NCBI GenBank assembly: GCA_964423505.1
Contig: CAYREX010000003.1
Coordinates: forward strand, 1-64,000
DNA: 64,000 nt
Direction of reading: 5' to 3'
Source: CAYREX01 sp964423505
GTDB taxonomy: Bacteria > Fermentibacterota > Fermentibacteria > Fermentibacterales > JCC-6
Positions 51,396-60,631 of the stretch are shown piece by piece. A program made the position numbers and the translations under genes. How positions within the stretch are numbered: position 1 is the stretch's first letter; every line of letters begins with the position of its first letter. The notes under the pieces were generated by a model, which saw only the letters and a list, made by a program, of their open reading frames with translations, made no database searches and had not been told where the DNA came from.

Positions 51396-54300
51396 ATGGC
51401 TCTATTCGAATCCGGACCGAAGAAGCTCCTGAGGAAGCTCAGGAAGATTACCGCCGAGGGTGGCGTCGAGAAGGCCTCCTCCATGGTGAGGACGGAGAAG
51501 GCGAAGCTGCTGGAGGAGCCGGACGTAGCCCTGCAGCTGGTGGAGTTCCTGCTGGAGATAGGTCACCCTGCGCTGGCCGCCGAGGTGTCGGAGGACGTAC
51601 TCCGCAGGCACAGGGACATCGCCCCTTCGGTCAGGGACCTGATAGCCGACAGGATGGTGGACTTCTCACGCTCCGCCGAGCTACTGCGGGTGCTCTGGAG
51701 GTACCACCTGGAGAGGCACGACTTCAGGGGCGCCCTGGAGGCCCTCGGGATGGGGGACAAGCTCGCCCAGACCAGGCTCATCGAGGGCATAGAGGACCGG
51801 ATGAAGAGCTCGATGCGCTTCGACGGCAGCATCCACCCGGAGGCGGACCAGCCCAGCCTGATAGCGTGGGCCCTCTGCCTCTACAGGAAGGAGAGGGCCG
51901 AGGAGGCTGTCGACTTCCTCTGGAAGCTGAGCAGGAGCGTCGACTTTCCGCACCGGGACGTGCCGCTACTGGCCTTCTGGATAGGAGACCGCGAGGACCT
52001 GGACCAGAAGAGGCAGACCGCCCTGATGGGCATAGCCGCGGTATCCGGTCAGATGGAGAAGGCGCTGCAGTGCGCGGGCCACCTGGTGAGGTCGGACCTC
52101 GCCAGGGACGACGCCATCGAGGCGGCGTCGGTCGTCGAGAAGCACATGGTGCCGGTGGACGGCTCCGGACGCTCCTCGGCCATACTGTCGGAGCTGTACA
52201 CCAGCGCCGGTCAGCTGGAGACGGCTGCCAGGGTACTGGAGGAGGTCTACGGCAGGACCCTCGACAGGGAGAAGCTGGAGGAGGCCATCTCCGGCCTCGC
52301 CTCCCACCCGGAGAGCGGCGCGGCCCCGCTCGTCCTGAAGGCCAGGCTGGCCCTGGAGAAGGACGACGTGGGGGCCGCTACCGAGGCCCTCGAACGGGCT
52401 TTCGAGAGCGGTGACGGAGACAGCGCCAGGCTCATCGAGGTCTCCGAGCAGCTCATCGAGAGGACCGGCGACAGGACCGGACCCATCGCGCTCAGCCTCG
52501 CATCCACCCTCGTGGAGAGGGGGGAGCTGAGGGATGCGGTCACAGCCCTCTTCCCGATAGTCGGGACCGATCCGGACTGGGTCCTGAGGCAGGTACAGAA
52601 GCTCATAGGCCGCGACCAGACCAACGCGATGGTGCTGACGCTCCTGGCCGTGGTCCTGTACGAGACGGGCAAGTCGGAGAAGGCCGGGGCCACCCTGGAG
52701 CACCTCGAGGCCAGGGAGGACAGACAGTCCATCGAGGATACCGCCTGGGTGCTGGACTCTCTCTCCGAGCAGGTCTCCAGGTACCCGGGCCTCAGGGAGA
52801 GCAGGGCCTTCGCGAGGCTCCGCAAGGGCAGGAGGGAGGCGGCCGCCCGGGACTGGTTCCGGCTCCTGCTCGAGGGTGGGATACCCCGGGAGGAGGGAAG
52901 GCGGCTGCTCCTCGACCCATCCGTCAGGGCCGGGTCGGCGTCGGACCTCCGCAGCGCCGGTTTCGCTCCCGAGAGCCCCTTCCCCGCCCTGGCAGCCACG
53001 CTGGTCTGCCTCAGGGAGGGGGAGACCGAGATGGCCTCGGGGTACGTGGAAGCGGCCCTGCAGGACCCCGAGCTTCATTCTCCGCTGGCCGAGAGGCTCG
53101 CCGGGCTCCAGGACGACGAGCTTGCCGCGCTGGACCTTGCCGGCCTGCTCCCCCGGCTCACCGGCGGAGAGGCGCCTGCACACGTTGCAGCCATCATCGA
53201 GCGTCTGGGCGGAAGGGAGGACTGGAAGCTGAGGCTGGCGACCGAGCTGCGCTGGGGCGATCCGACGGAGGAGGCCGTCTTCCGCCTCAGGTACCTCCTG
53301 GGCAACGGAAGGCTCTTCCTCGCCGGATCCTCCTTCGACCCGTCCAGCACGGACGACCCCTCGATAAGGGCGGTCGCCGGGGCCTGCACCGCCGTGGCCG
53401 ACGGCGAGGTCGACCGGGCGATCGAGATGCTCGAGCAGCCGGTCACCAGGGCCTGGACCAGCTCCCTCGCCAGGATGGTGCTGGAGGGGATGATCTCCAT
53501 AGCCCCGGCCAGGGAGACGGACATAAGGAAGCTCATCGCGCGCTCCTTCGAGACCGAGAGGCGCTTCGACGAGCTCGCCTCCGTGCTCTCGCCGGTACTC
53601 CCGGAGGAGGGCGTCATGGAGATGCTGGAGGAGCTCGGCAGGAAGCACCCGGGTGAGGCCGCCACCACGGCCCTGCTGACCAGGACCAGCGCCGACCGGG
53701 GTGACCTGGAGCGTTTCAGGCGCTACTCCTCGCTGCTGCTGGACCTGGACCCGGGGGCCGCCCCGGACGTCGTCGCCATGGCCAGGGAGGTGGGAGATGC
53801 CACCGAGGCGGGCGAGGCATACGTCTACGGGGCGTCCGTGGCCCGGAGGTTCGACGTCGAGGTCGACCTTGACGGCCTGCTCACCAGGGCCGTGCTGCTG
53901 GAGCCCCGCCAGGCCGAAATGGGCCTTCTGGAGGAGTACGGACCGCTGGAGCCGGCGACCGAGGCGCTGCTGTCGCTCGCCAGGCTGGACGCCCCCGCCT
54001 TCGCCGCGGTCATGCGCGAGCACCCGGAGGCCGACGTACCGGTCAACCCGCAGCTGGTGGACCGGGCGCTGGAGAGCTGGGATCCCTCCATGGAGGCCGA
54101 GGCGCTCGTGGCGCTCTGCGAGCACTCCATGGCTGCTGGGCTCGACGACAGGGCCAGGAAGGCGCTGTCGGAGGTTGCGGAGAGCGAGGTCGACCCCTGG
54201 GCCGGCATGGCCTCCGAGAGGCTGCTGAGGGCGGTTGCCGATGGAGACGCCCCCCCCGGGCTCTTCTGGCGGTCGGTAAGGTCTCCCCGGCTCATCGACA

Positions 54301-55136
54301 GGGCGCTGGAGGAGCTCCTCCCCGAGGGGCTGGGCGGCCTGTCGACCGAGGAGGCCCCGGCAGTAGCGGCCGCCGTCCTGCGATCCGGCCCGAGCCCGTC
54401 CAGGCTCTTCGAGCTGGCGGAGGACACGAAGCTCTTCCCTCCGGATGACGCCGAGCTTTCCAGGCAGCTGGCGCAGGCCTGCCTCGATGCCTACCGCTCG
54501 CTGACCGAGAGGGAGGAGGAGCCGCACGAGCCTGAGGAGCAGGCCTCGGACGAGGTCGGCGCCGCCGAGCCGGCGCCGATTCCCGACATCGACCGGCTCG
54601 TCGGCATACTGGTCAGGGGAAGGCTCTTCGGGGAAGCCTCCCGGCTGGCCAGGCGGTCCGGCGGCGACAGGGCCCTGGCAATCGTCAGGGCCGGTCTGGC
54701 CCGGATGCGGAGGGAGGACCCTGCCGAGGGACCTCCGGCCGCCACCGCGCGGGACCTGATACTTGCCGGCGACCCGTCGGCGGCCCTGGAGACGCTGCGG
54801 GAGTCCGGCGACGAAGGATCGGACGTCCTCGACACGAAGGGTCTGGCTCTCTGGATGAGCGGTCTCCGCGGCAGGGCCATCGCTGCCTGGCTCGAGGACT
54901 ACAGGACGACGCGTGGCGAGAGGCCGCTCCGGAGGCTCGCCTGGGCGCTGGAGCAGGCGGGCAGCAGAGCCGACAGGCTGGCGCTGAGGAGGGTAGTGGC
55001 CGACAGGATGCCCGAGATGGCCGGGATGATACCCGCCGAGGTCGCAACCGGTGCGGCCCCGCCACTGGAGACGATAACCGGGATGAACGCTCCCGAGACG
55101 GGGGAGAGGGTGGAACAGCATGTCCAAGAAGCCTAG
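51396..55136 (+). CDS. giant helical-repeat (TPR-like) cytoplasmic protein
   Basis: A 1246-residue protein made almost wholly of alpha-helical pairs rich in Ala, Leu, Glu and Arg, for example LQLVEFLLEIGHPALAAEVS, LSELYTSAGQLETAARVLEE and VLTLLAVVLYETGKSEKAGA, which match TPR-type units. There is no signal peptide or membrane helix. An acidic Glu/Pro linker near residue 1040 (EEEPHEPEEQAS) splits off a C-terminal part. The family is not recognised. It starts 9 bases after mltD, and overlaps the coiled-coil/TPR gene by 17 bases, so it is co-expressed with envelope genes; a scaffold role is a guess. Confidence 0.75.
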   Translation: MALFESGPKKLLRKLRKITAEGGVEKASSMVRTEKAKLLEEPDVALQLVEFLLEIGHPALAAEVSEDVLRRHRDIAPSVRDLIADRMVDFSRSAELLRVLWRYHLERHDFRGALEALGMGDKLAQTRLIEGIEDRMKSSMRFDGSIHPEADQPSLIAWALCLYRKERAEEAVDFLWKLSRSVDFPHRDVPLLAFWIGDREDLDQKRQTALMGIAAVSGQMEKALQCAGHLVRSDLARDDAIEAASVVEKHMVPVDGSGRSSAILSELYTSAGQLETAARVLEEVYGRTLDREKLEEAISGLASHPESGAAPLVLKARLALEKDDVGAATEALERAFESGDGDSARLIEVSEQLIERTGDRTGPIALSLASTLVERGELRDAVTALFPIVGTDPDWVLRQVQKLIGRDQTNAMVLTLLAVVLYETGKSEKAGATLEHLEAREDRQSIEDTAWVLDSLSEQVSRYPGLRESRAFARLRKGRREAAARDWFRLLLEGGIPREEGRRLLLDPSVRAGSASDLRSAGFAPESPFPALAATLVCLREGETEMASGYVEAALQDPELHSPLAERLAGLQDDELAALDLAGLLPRLTGGEAPAHVAAIIERLGGREDWKLRLATELRWGDPTEEAVFRLRYLLGNGRLFLAGSSFDPSSTDDPSIRAVAGACTAVADGEVDRAIEMLEQPVTRAWTSSLARMVLEGMISIAPARETDIRKLIARSFETERRFDELASVLSPVLPEEGVMEMLEELGRKHPGEAATTALLTRTSADRGDLERFRRYSSLLLDLDPGAAPDVVAMAREVGDATEAGEAYVYGASVARRFDVEVDLDGLLTRAVLLEPRQAEMGLLEEYGPLEPATEALLSLARLDAPAFAAVMREHPEADVPVNPQLVDRALESWDPSMEAEALVALCEHSMAAGLDDRARKALSEVAESEVDPWAGMASERLLRAVADGDAPPGLFWRSVRSPRLIDRALEELLPEGLGGLSTEEAPAVAAAVLRSGPSPSRLFELAEDTKLFPPDDAELSRQLAQACLDAYRSLTEREEEPHEPEEQASDEVGAAEPAPIPDIDRLVGILVRGRLFGEASRLARRSGGDRALAIVRAGLARMRREDPAEGPPAATARDLILAGDPSAALETLRESGDEGSDVLDTKGLALWMSGLRGRAIAAWLEDYRTTRGERPLRRLAWALEQAGSRADRLALRRVVADRMPEMAGMIPAEVATGAAPPLETITGMNAPETGERVEQHVQEA

Positions 55137-56607
55137 CAACGAGGGAGACCCCACCAGCGAGCAGCTGCTCACCGGTATAGGTAAGCTCCTCTACTCGATG
55201 AACGAGGTAATCCTCAGGATGGACGGCCGTCTCGAGGCCATCGCAGGGGGCGTTGAGGAGCTCTCCGGCCTGGGTAGGGGCCTCGAGGAGGTCGCCGGTC
55301 TGCTCGGCGGCATACGCGAGGACCTGGCCGAGGCGAAGGTCGCCGAGGGCGGGGACGGGGCCGCATCGGAGCTCCCGGCAGGGGTCGCGGAGAAGCTCGA
55401 AGCGATAGGAGAGGCAGCATCCGGGACCCGGGAGCTGCTCTCCGGCATAGCCGGAGCCGTCGACTCGCTGGGCGAGCGGCTGGAGGGTGCGGCGGGAGCC
55501 GCCCCGGAGGGGACCGGGAAGATGGAGGAGTCCCTCGAGGGTCTCGCCGGGACGCTGAGCGAGCTGCTGGAGAGGACAGGCGGGGTCTCCGACGGGATAG
55601 GCTCCCTCAGAGAGACCCTCGATGAGCTCTCCACCGGGGTGCTCGAGAGGATGGACTCCTCGTCCGCCGGCGTCGAGGAATCACTCGCCAGGGTCAGGGA
55701 GCGCCTCGGAGACCTGGACGGCGTGCTCATCAACCTGAACGAGGCGGTGAGGAAGCTCTCCGCTTCGGAGGATACCGGCATCGACCTCCAGCCGGTACTC
55801 GAGTCCATCGAGAGCGTCTCCGAGAGGCTCACCGAGTCCGCCTCCTCCATCGAGGAGGCCTTCAGGGAGGCCGTCTCCCGGTCGGACGGGGCAAGGGCGG
55901 AGCTGCTCGAGGAGAGGCTGGAGCCGCTGGTCACCGGAGTCGGCTCGGTAGCAGAGAGCCTCGAGCGGAGCGCCGGCGAGATACTGGGAAGGCTGGACGA
56001 GATGGCCGGCGGCCAGTCCGGGACCGTCCCCGACGTCGTCGTGGAGACCCTCAGGGAGCAGGGCGAGAGGCTGGAGGAGTTCGGCCGCATGATAGGTCTC
56101 AGGGCCGAGGAGATGAGGGACGACGAGGTGCGGGAGCTGAACAGGCGGGCCATCTCCTTCTTCAACAGCGGAGAGCCGGGTCCGGCAGCCGAGCTCCTGG
56201 CCGAGGCGCTGGAGAGGCAGCCGGATAACGCCAGGCTGACCGCCAACCTGGCGCATGTCGAGGCAGCCAGGGGTGAGCTGGAGAGGGCACGGGAGCTCTT
56301 CGGCAGGGCCCTGGAGCTGGAGCCCGGTCTTTCGCCGGCGGTCTCCGGCCTCGGCGCCGCCCTGATGCACATGGGCAGGACGGAGGACTCCATCGAGTTC
56401 CTCAGGGAGTTCCTCGAGGAGGAGGACGGCGTTCCCTCCGCCAACGTGCTCCTTGCCCTCGGGAGGGCGTACGCGGCGGCCGACCGCCACGGAGAGGCGC
56501 TGGCGGCTCTGGAGAGGGCGAGGGAGCTGGCCCCGGGCCACCCGGAGGTGGAGGCCGAGATATCGATGTACGAGGCGGGGGAGGCCGACGGCGGGGAAGG
56601 GTCCTGA
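55120..56607 (+). CDS. coiled-coil protein with C-terminal TPR domain
   Basis: A 495-residue protein without signal peptide. The first 340 residues are amphipathic helices in repeating units such as LEGLAGTLSELLERTGGVSD and LNEAVRKLSASEDTGIDLQP, suggesting a long coiled coil like those in MCP or apolipoprotein-like proteins. Residues about 345-490 hold TPR units (AISFFNSGEPGPAAELLAEA, LANLGAALMHMGRTED-like, LGRAYAAADRHGEALAALER). No enzymatic motif is seen. It overlaps the giant helical-repeat gene and precedes slt by 16 bases; the two are probably partners. Confidence 0.75.
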   Translation: MSKKPSNEGDPTSEQLLTGIGKLLYSMNEVILRMDGRLEAIAGGVEELSGLGRGLEEVAGLLGGIREDLAEAKVAEGGDGAASELPAGVAEKLEAIGEAASGTRELLSGIAGAVDSLGERLEGAAGAAPEGTGKMEESLEGLAGTLSELLERTGGVSDGIGSLRETLDELSTGVLERMDSSSAGVEESLARVRERLGDLDGVLINLNEAVRKLSASEDTGIDLQPVLESIESVSERLTESASSIEEAFREAVSRSDGARAELLEERLEPLVTGVGSVAESLERSAGEILGRLDEMAGGQSGTVPDVVVETLREQGERLEEFGRMIGLRAEEMRDDEVRELNRRAISFFNSGEPGPAAELLAEALERQPDNARLTANLAHVEAARGELERARELFGRALELEPGLSPAVSGLGAALMHMGRTEDSIEFLREFLEEEDGVPSANVLLALGRAYAAADRHGEALAALERARELAPGHPEVEAEISMYEAGEADGGEGS

Positions 56608-56623
56608 CCTGCCGGGGAAGCTC

Positions 56624-58702
56624 TTGAGGCGGGCCGCTCCGGCGCTCCCGCCCCTCTTCCTGCTCCTGCTGCTCCTGCCGGCAGCCTCCTGCACACCGGC
56701 AAGGCAGGAGACGGCCCTGGAGCCGGCGGGCCAGGCGGCCTCGCAGACCGGGGAGCGCTCCGCCCCGCTTCTCCTGGAGCTCGCCCTCTCCTCTCCCGAG
56801 CCGGAGGCTCCCTACGAGCTGCTGATGTCGGTCGGGAGAGGGGTGGCGGACGAGATACTCTCCGCCGCCGATTCAACAGCCTTCCACATGCCCGGCTACC
56901 TCATGCTCCTGCTGGCCGACACGCTGGTGGCGGCCGGCCGCGGGGAGCAGGCCCTGGAGGCCCTCTCCCGCGTGCCCGAGCAACTGCCGCCTCCCGCGGA
57001 GAGGCGGAGGGAGGTCCTGCTCTGCTCCGCGAGCCTGCTGGCCGGCGCCCCGGCCGCTGCCGATTCCCTGTTGGCCGCCGCCAGGGGCGTCGGTGACGAC
57101 GAGCTGCTCTCCCTGCTGCTGTCCGTCAGGGGTCTGCACCGGATGGCGGCCGCGCAGGCCGGCTACAGGGACGACCTCGTGGAGTCCTTCCGGCTCTGGC
57201 CCGCCGCCCCGGTCCACGCCGGCGCCTACGAAGCGCTGCGACATGAGCTGCTGGCCGACCCGGGGCTGGCCGCCCGGGTAGCCGACCCCTTCTACCAGGG
57301 AGGGCTCTGGAACGAGCTGCTCGACATGGCGGTCTCGGCCGACGACCCGCCGCCGCACCTCTGGTACCTCGCTGCCAGGACCAGGGACCGTCTGGGCTTC
57401 TACAGGCTCGCCGCCGACATGCAGGGGGAGTACCTGGAGAGGTGGCCGGAAGGCCCCGACGCGCCAGATGCCGCCATCAACCTCGGCAGGAGCCTGGGAA
57501 GGGCCGGGATGGTCGACGAAGGCATGGCCGTCCTCGCCGAGTACGCCCTGACCTGGCCGGACCACCACCGGACCGGGAACCTGCCCTGGTACCTGGGAGA
57601 CCTCCTGGCCGGAGCCAGACGCTGGGAGGAGTCGGTTCCCCTGTTCAGGGAGCTCATCACCGAGCACCCGGGGAACGTGACCGCCGACGATGCCCATTTC
57701 TACCTCTGCTACGCCCTCCGGGCCTGCGGGCGGCCCGGCGAGGCGGTGGCGGAGCTCCAGACCTTCGCCGCCTCTCGGCCGGGCAGCATCTACGCGACCT
57801 CCGCCAGGTACTGGCTGGGAAGGCTGCTCGTGGAGACCGGGGAGGAAGAGTCAGGCGAGCAGGTGCTGCGGGACCTGGTCCGGGACCGTCCGACGAGCCT
57901 GCTCTCCCACTTCGCCAGGGATTACCTCGGCATGCCCCCATGGACACCCTCCTTGACGGAGCAGCCGCTCGAGGAGTGGATGAGGGCCAACGGCATCGAG
58001 CCGGCCGAGCCGCCGGAGAGCGCGCTGCGGGGTCTCTTCCTCCTTCGGGTCGGTCTCCGGAGCCTTGCGCAGGGCGAGCTGCTCGCCGCGGAGGAGGAGG
58101 TGGGAGGGGCGGAGAGGCTGGCGCCCTTCTACCTGGAGAACGACGTCTGGGAGAGGCGTCCCTATTCCGGATACAGGATGTGGGATGCCGCCGGGGAGGA
58201 CTCCCCCAGGCCCAGGGAGCTCTGGATGCTCCGTTACCAGAGGGCGTGGCCCGAGCTGGTCCTCCCCCTCAGCGGGGACTACGGACTGGACCCCCTGCTG
58301 GCGTGGTCGATAGTCCGGAACGAGAGCATGTTCCAGCCGGACTGCTACTCCTCCGCCGGAGCCAGGGGTCTCATACAGATGATACCCAGCACCTCCGAGT
58401 ACCTGGCCGCCGACATGGGGTGGGAGGAGTACAGCCCGGACAGGCTGTACCGGCCGGAGGTCTCTCTGGAGTACGGGATAGCCTATATCTCCGGGATATA
58501 CGCGGACATGGGCGGCGACCCGGTCCGCACCGCCGCGGCCTACAACGCCGGTCCCCACAACGCAGCCAGGTGGGGCTCGGGGGACCTCTCAACCGAGGAG
58601 ATGTACACGCTCATCAGCTACAACGAGACCAAGACCTACGTCAGGAACGTGATGAACGCCCTGCTCACCTACCGGGCGCTCTACCCGGAGACCGGTCCAT
58701 AA
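56624..58702 (+). CDS. slt: Slt70-like soluble lytic transglycosylase
   Basis: About 692 residues. A signal/lipoprotein-like N-terminus (PPLFLLLLLLPAASC) is followed by a long helical U-domain with TPR-like units (for example HFYLCYALRACGRPGEAVAE) and a C-terminal SLT domain with catalytic Glu in RNESMFQPDCYS, then GLIQMIPSTSEYL and TAAAYNAGPHNAARW. It degrades peptidoglycan in the periplasm. The start may be TTG 56624 or CTG 56609; upstream Met codons lie in the previous gene. It is the last gene of the four-gene envelope set. Confidence 0.9.
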   Translation: MRRAAPALPPLFLLLLLLPAASCTPARQETALEPAGQAASQTGERSAPLLLELALSSPEPEAPYELLMSVGRGVADEILSAADSTAFHMPGYLMLLLADTLVAAGRGEQALEALSRVPEQLPPPAERRREVLLCSASLLAGAPAAADSLLAAARGVGDDELLSLLLSVRGLHRMAAAQAGYRDDLVESFRLWPAAPVHAGAYEALRHELLADPGLAARVADPFYQGGLWNELLDMAVSADDPPPHLWYLAARTRDRLGFYRLAADMQGEYLERWPEGPDAPDAAINLGRSLGRAGMVDEGMAVLAEYALTWPDHHRTGNLPWYLGDLLAGARRWEESVPLFRELITEHPGNVTADDAHFYLCYALRACGRPGEAVAELQTFAASRPGSIYATSARYWLGRLLVETGEEESGEQVLRDLVRDRPTSLLSHFARDYLGMPPWTPSLTEQPLEEWMRANGIEPAEPPESALRGLFLLRVGLRSLAQGELLAAEEEVGGAERLAPFYLENDVWERRPYSGYRMWDAAGEDSPRPRELWMLRYQRAWPELVLPLSGDYGLDPLLAWSIVRNESMFQPDCYSSAGARGLIQMIPSTSEYLAADMGWEEYSPDRLYRPEVSLEYGIAYISGIYADMGGDPVRTAAAYNAGPHNAARWGSGDLSTEEMYTLISYNETKTYVRNVMNALLTYRALYPETGP

Positions 58703-58755
58703 CGCGCTCTCCCGCAAGTAGATGAAAAGGCGTCCCCGGAACGTCACGGATGCCC

Positions 58756-58784
58756 TTGACAGGCTTGAATACGACGCCTATTTC
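58756..58784 (+). promoter_or_regulatory. promoter of the hydrogenase operon, apparently leaderless
   Basis: TTGACA (58756-58761), exactly 17 bases, then TATTTC (58779-58784). The expected transcription start is 6-7 bases on, at 58790-58791, which is the A of the ATG used for the beta subunit. There is no Shine-Dalgarno before that ATG. Confidence 0.65.
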
Positions 58785-58790
58785 TTCTGC

Positions 58791-59816
58791 ATGCTATTTC
58801 TAAAGAGGGGTGATCTGGAGCATCTGCTTGACGGGCTGGAGAGCGACTACGAGCTCTTCGTCCCGGTCAGGCGTCCCGGCGGCCTCGCCTTCACCAGGTA
58901 CCCGGCCGAAGGTGAGAAGATGGTCATCGGCGACGTCAGGGCCTTCGAGCCGGTGAAGGCTTTCTTCCTGCGCGGCCGCGAGCAGGTCGCCTCCGGCTTC
59001 TCTCCCGACCCGCCCGAGGGTTTCGGCTCCCCGCCCTGCCTCGTAGGCGTCAAGTCCTGCGACCTGAAGGGGTTCGTCATACTGGACAGCGTCTTCATGG
59101 ACGAGGAGTCCGGAGACCCGACCTATATCCGCGCCAGGCGCGAGGGGCTCATCATCTCCTCCGACTGCACGGGAGCCATAGAGACCTGCTTCTGTACCGC
59201 CGTGGGCGTGAAGCCCTGGCCGGAGGAGGGCTTCGACCTGAACCTCTCCCCGGTAGAGGGCGGCTACGTGGTGGAGGTGGGGAGCGACAAGGGGCGCCGG
59301 GTGACCGAGGCCCATTCGTCGCTGTTCACCGAGGCGGGCGAGGAGAGGATCAAGGCCCGGCAGAACCTCCGAGGCACCGTGAAGCGCCAGGTGGAGAAGA
59401 ACGCGGCCGATATCGGCATGCCTCCCCCGGAGGGGCTCTCCGGCCTGGTGGGTCCCAGGTACGACGACGCCGACCTCTGGAGGGACGAGGCCTCCACGTG
59501 CGTCGAGTGCGGGGCCTGCAACACCATCTGTCCGACCTGTCACTGCTTCTTCCTCTACGACCAGCTGGTCGACGGCGAGTCCGGCAGGTTCCGCGTCTGG
59601 GACTCCTGCCTCCTGAAGGACTTCGCGAGGGTGGCCGGCGGCGAGAACCCGAGGGACCACCTCTGGATGAGGCTGCGCAACAGGTTCGACAAGAAGTTCG
59701 ACTTCTTCCCGGCGGTGGAGGACGCTGTGGCATGCACCGGATGCGGCAGGTGCATAGCGGCCTGCCCCGCCGAGATAGACATACGCAAGGTACTGGCGAG
59801 GCTGGCGGGAGCATGA
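58791..59816 (+). CDS. hydB: sulfhydrogenase-type beta subunit (HydB/AsrA-like iron-sulfur protein)
   Basis: A 341-residue electron-transfer subunit like the beta subunit of group 3b sulfhydrogenases and anaerobic sulfite reductase A. It starts with MLFLKRGDLEHLLDGL, contains CLVGVKSCDLKG and SDCTGAIETCFCTAVG, and has two 4Fe-4S motifs: CVECGACNTICPTC (about 237-250) and CTGCGRCIAACPAE (about 315-327). The ATG at 58791 is chosen over one at 58722 because family members begin there and because the promoter lies in between. It passes electrons between the gamma (FAD) subunit and the ferredoxin-like subunit. Its stop overlaps the gamma gene. Confidence 0.88.
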   Translation: MLFLKRGDLEHLLDGLESDYELFVPVRRPGGLAFTRYPAEGEKMVIGDVRAFEPVKAFFLRGREQVASGFSPDPPEGFGSPPCLVGVKSCDLKGFVILDSVFMDEESGDPTYIRARREGLIISSDCTGAIETCFCTAVGVKPWPEEGFDLNLSPVEGGYVVEVGSDKGRRVTEAHSSLFTEAGEERIKARQNLRGTVKRQVEKNAADIGMPPPEGLSGLVGPRYDDADLWRDEASTCVECGACNTICPTCHCFFLYDQLVDGESGRFRVWDSCLLKDFARVAGGENPRDHLWMRLRNRFDKKFDFFPAVEDAVACTGCGRCIAACPAEIDIRKVLARLAGA

Positions 59817-60628
59817 GGAATCCCTACCGTTCGGTCGAGACCGAGCTGCTGGACGTAGTGACCGAGACCCCGACCATCAAGACCTTCAGGCTGAGGCCGA
59901 AGGAGAGGATGACCTTCGCCCCGGGGCAGTTCATGGAGCTGTCGGTCCCCGGCGTCGGCGAGGCACCGTTCACCCCCTCCTCCGACTGCAGGGACGAGGA
60001 GACGATGGAGATAACCATCGTCAGGGTCGGGAAGGTCACCGACCGCCTTCACGAGCTGAAACCCGGCTCGACCGTGGGCCTCAGGGGCCCCCTCGGAAGC
60101 GGCTACCCGCTGGAGGAGCTGGAGGGTCGTGAGGTCCTGGTGATAGGCGGCGGCGTCGGGCTGGCCCCCCTCCGGACCCTCATGTACTCCCTCTTCCACA
60201 TGAGGGAGAGGCTCACGAAGCTCGTCTACAGGGGCGGTTGCCGGAACCCCGGCGAGATACTCTACCGCGACGAGCTTGAGAGCTGGATGAAGAGGCCCGA
60301 CCTGGACATGAGGCTGACGGTGGACGAGGCGGACGACGGCTGGGACGGCAACGTCGGCGTCGTGACCACCATCATGGACGACATGGACGTCGACTTCGCG
60401 AAGGCGGCCGGGGTTGTATGCGGCCCGCCCATAATGATGAAGTTCGCCACCTACAAGCTGCAGGAGCTCGGCGTTCCGGACTCCAGCATCTACCTCTCCA
60501 TGGAGAAGAACATGTCCTGCGGCTTCGGGAAGTGCGGGCACTGCAGGCTGGGCAACTTCTACTGCTGCAAGGACGGCCCCGTCTTCACCTACGACAAGAT
60601 ACGGGACTTCCCCGGGATCTGGGAGTAG
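59813..60628 (+). CDS. hydG: sulfhydrogenase-type gamma subunit (FAD/NAD(P)-binding reductase)
   Basis: A 271-residue ferredoxin-NADP reductase-family protein of the HydG/AsrB/PyrK type. The FAD domain has FAPGQFMELSVPGVGEAPFT, the NAD(P) domain IGGGVGLAPLRTLMY and VVCGPPIMMKF, and the C-terminus a 2Fe-2S site with four Cys in SCGFGKCGHCRLGNFYCC. It probably exchanges electrons with NADH or NADPH. ATG 59813 overlaps the beta-subunit stop. Together the two subunits form the diaphorase arm of the complex. Confidence 0.92.
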   Translation: MRNPYRSVETELLDVVTETPTIKTFRLRPKERMTFAPGQFMELSVPGVGEAPFTPSSDCRDEETMEITIVRVGKVTDRLHELKPGSTVGLRGPLGSGYPLEELEGREVLVIGGGVGLAPLRTLMYSLFHMRERLTKLVYRGGCRNPGEILYRDELESWMKRPDLDMRLTVDEADDGWDGNVGVVTTIMDDMDVDFAKAAGVVCGPPIMMKFATYKLQELGVPDSSIYLSMEKNMSCGFGKCGHCRLGNFYCCKDGPVFTYDKIRDFPGIWE

Positions 60629-60631
60629 AGC

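Noticed and set aside
51966..55172. A 1068-codon open frame on the minus strand opposite the helical-repeat gene.
   Set aside because: It is a GC-rich antisense shadow with no family pattern, while the plus-strand frame has good starts, helical repeats and operon overlaps.
58722..58790. Earlier ATG for the hydrogenase beta subunit, adding 23 residues.
   Set aside because: It would contain the TTGACA-17-TATTTC promoter, has no Shine-Dalgarno, and family members start at MLFLKRGDLE.
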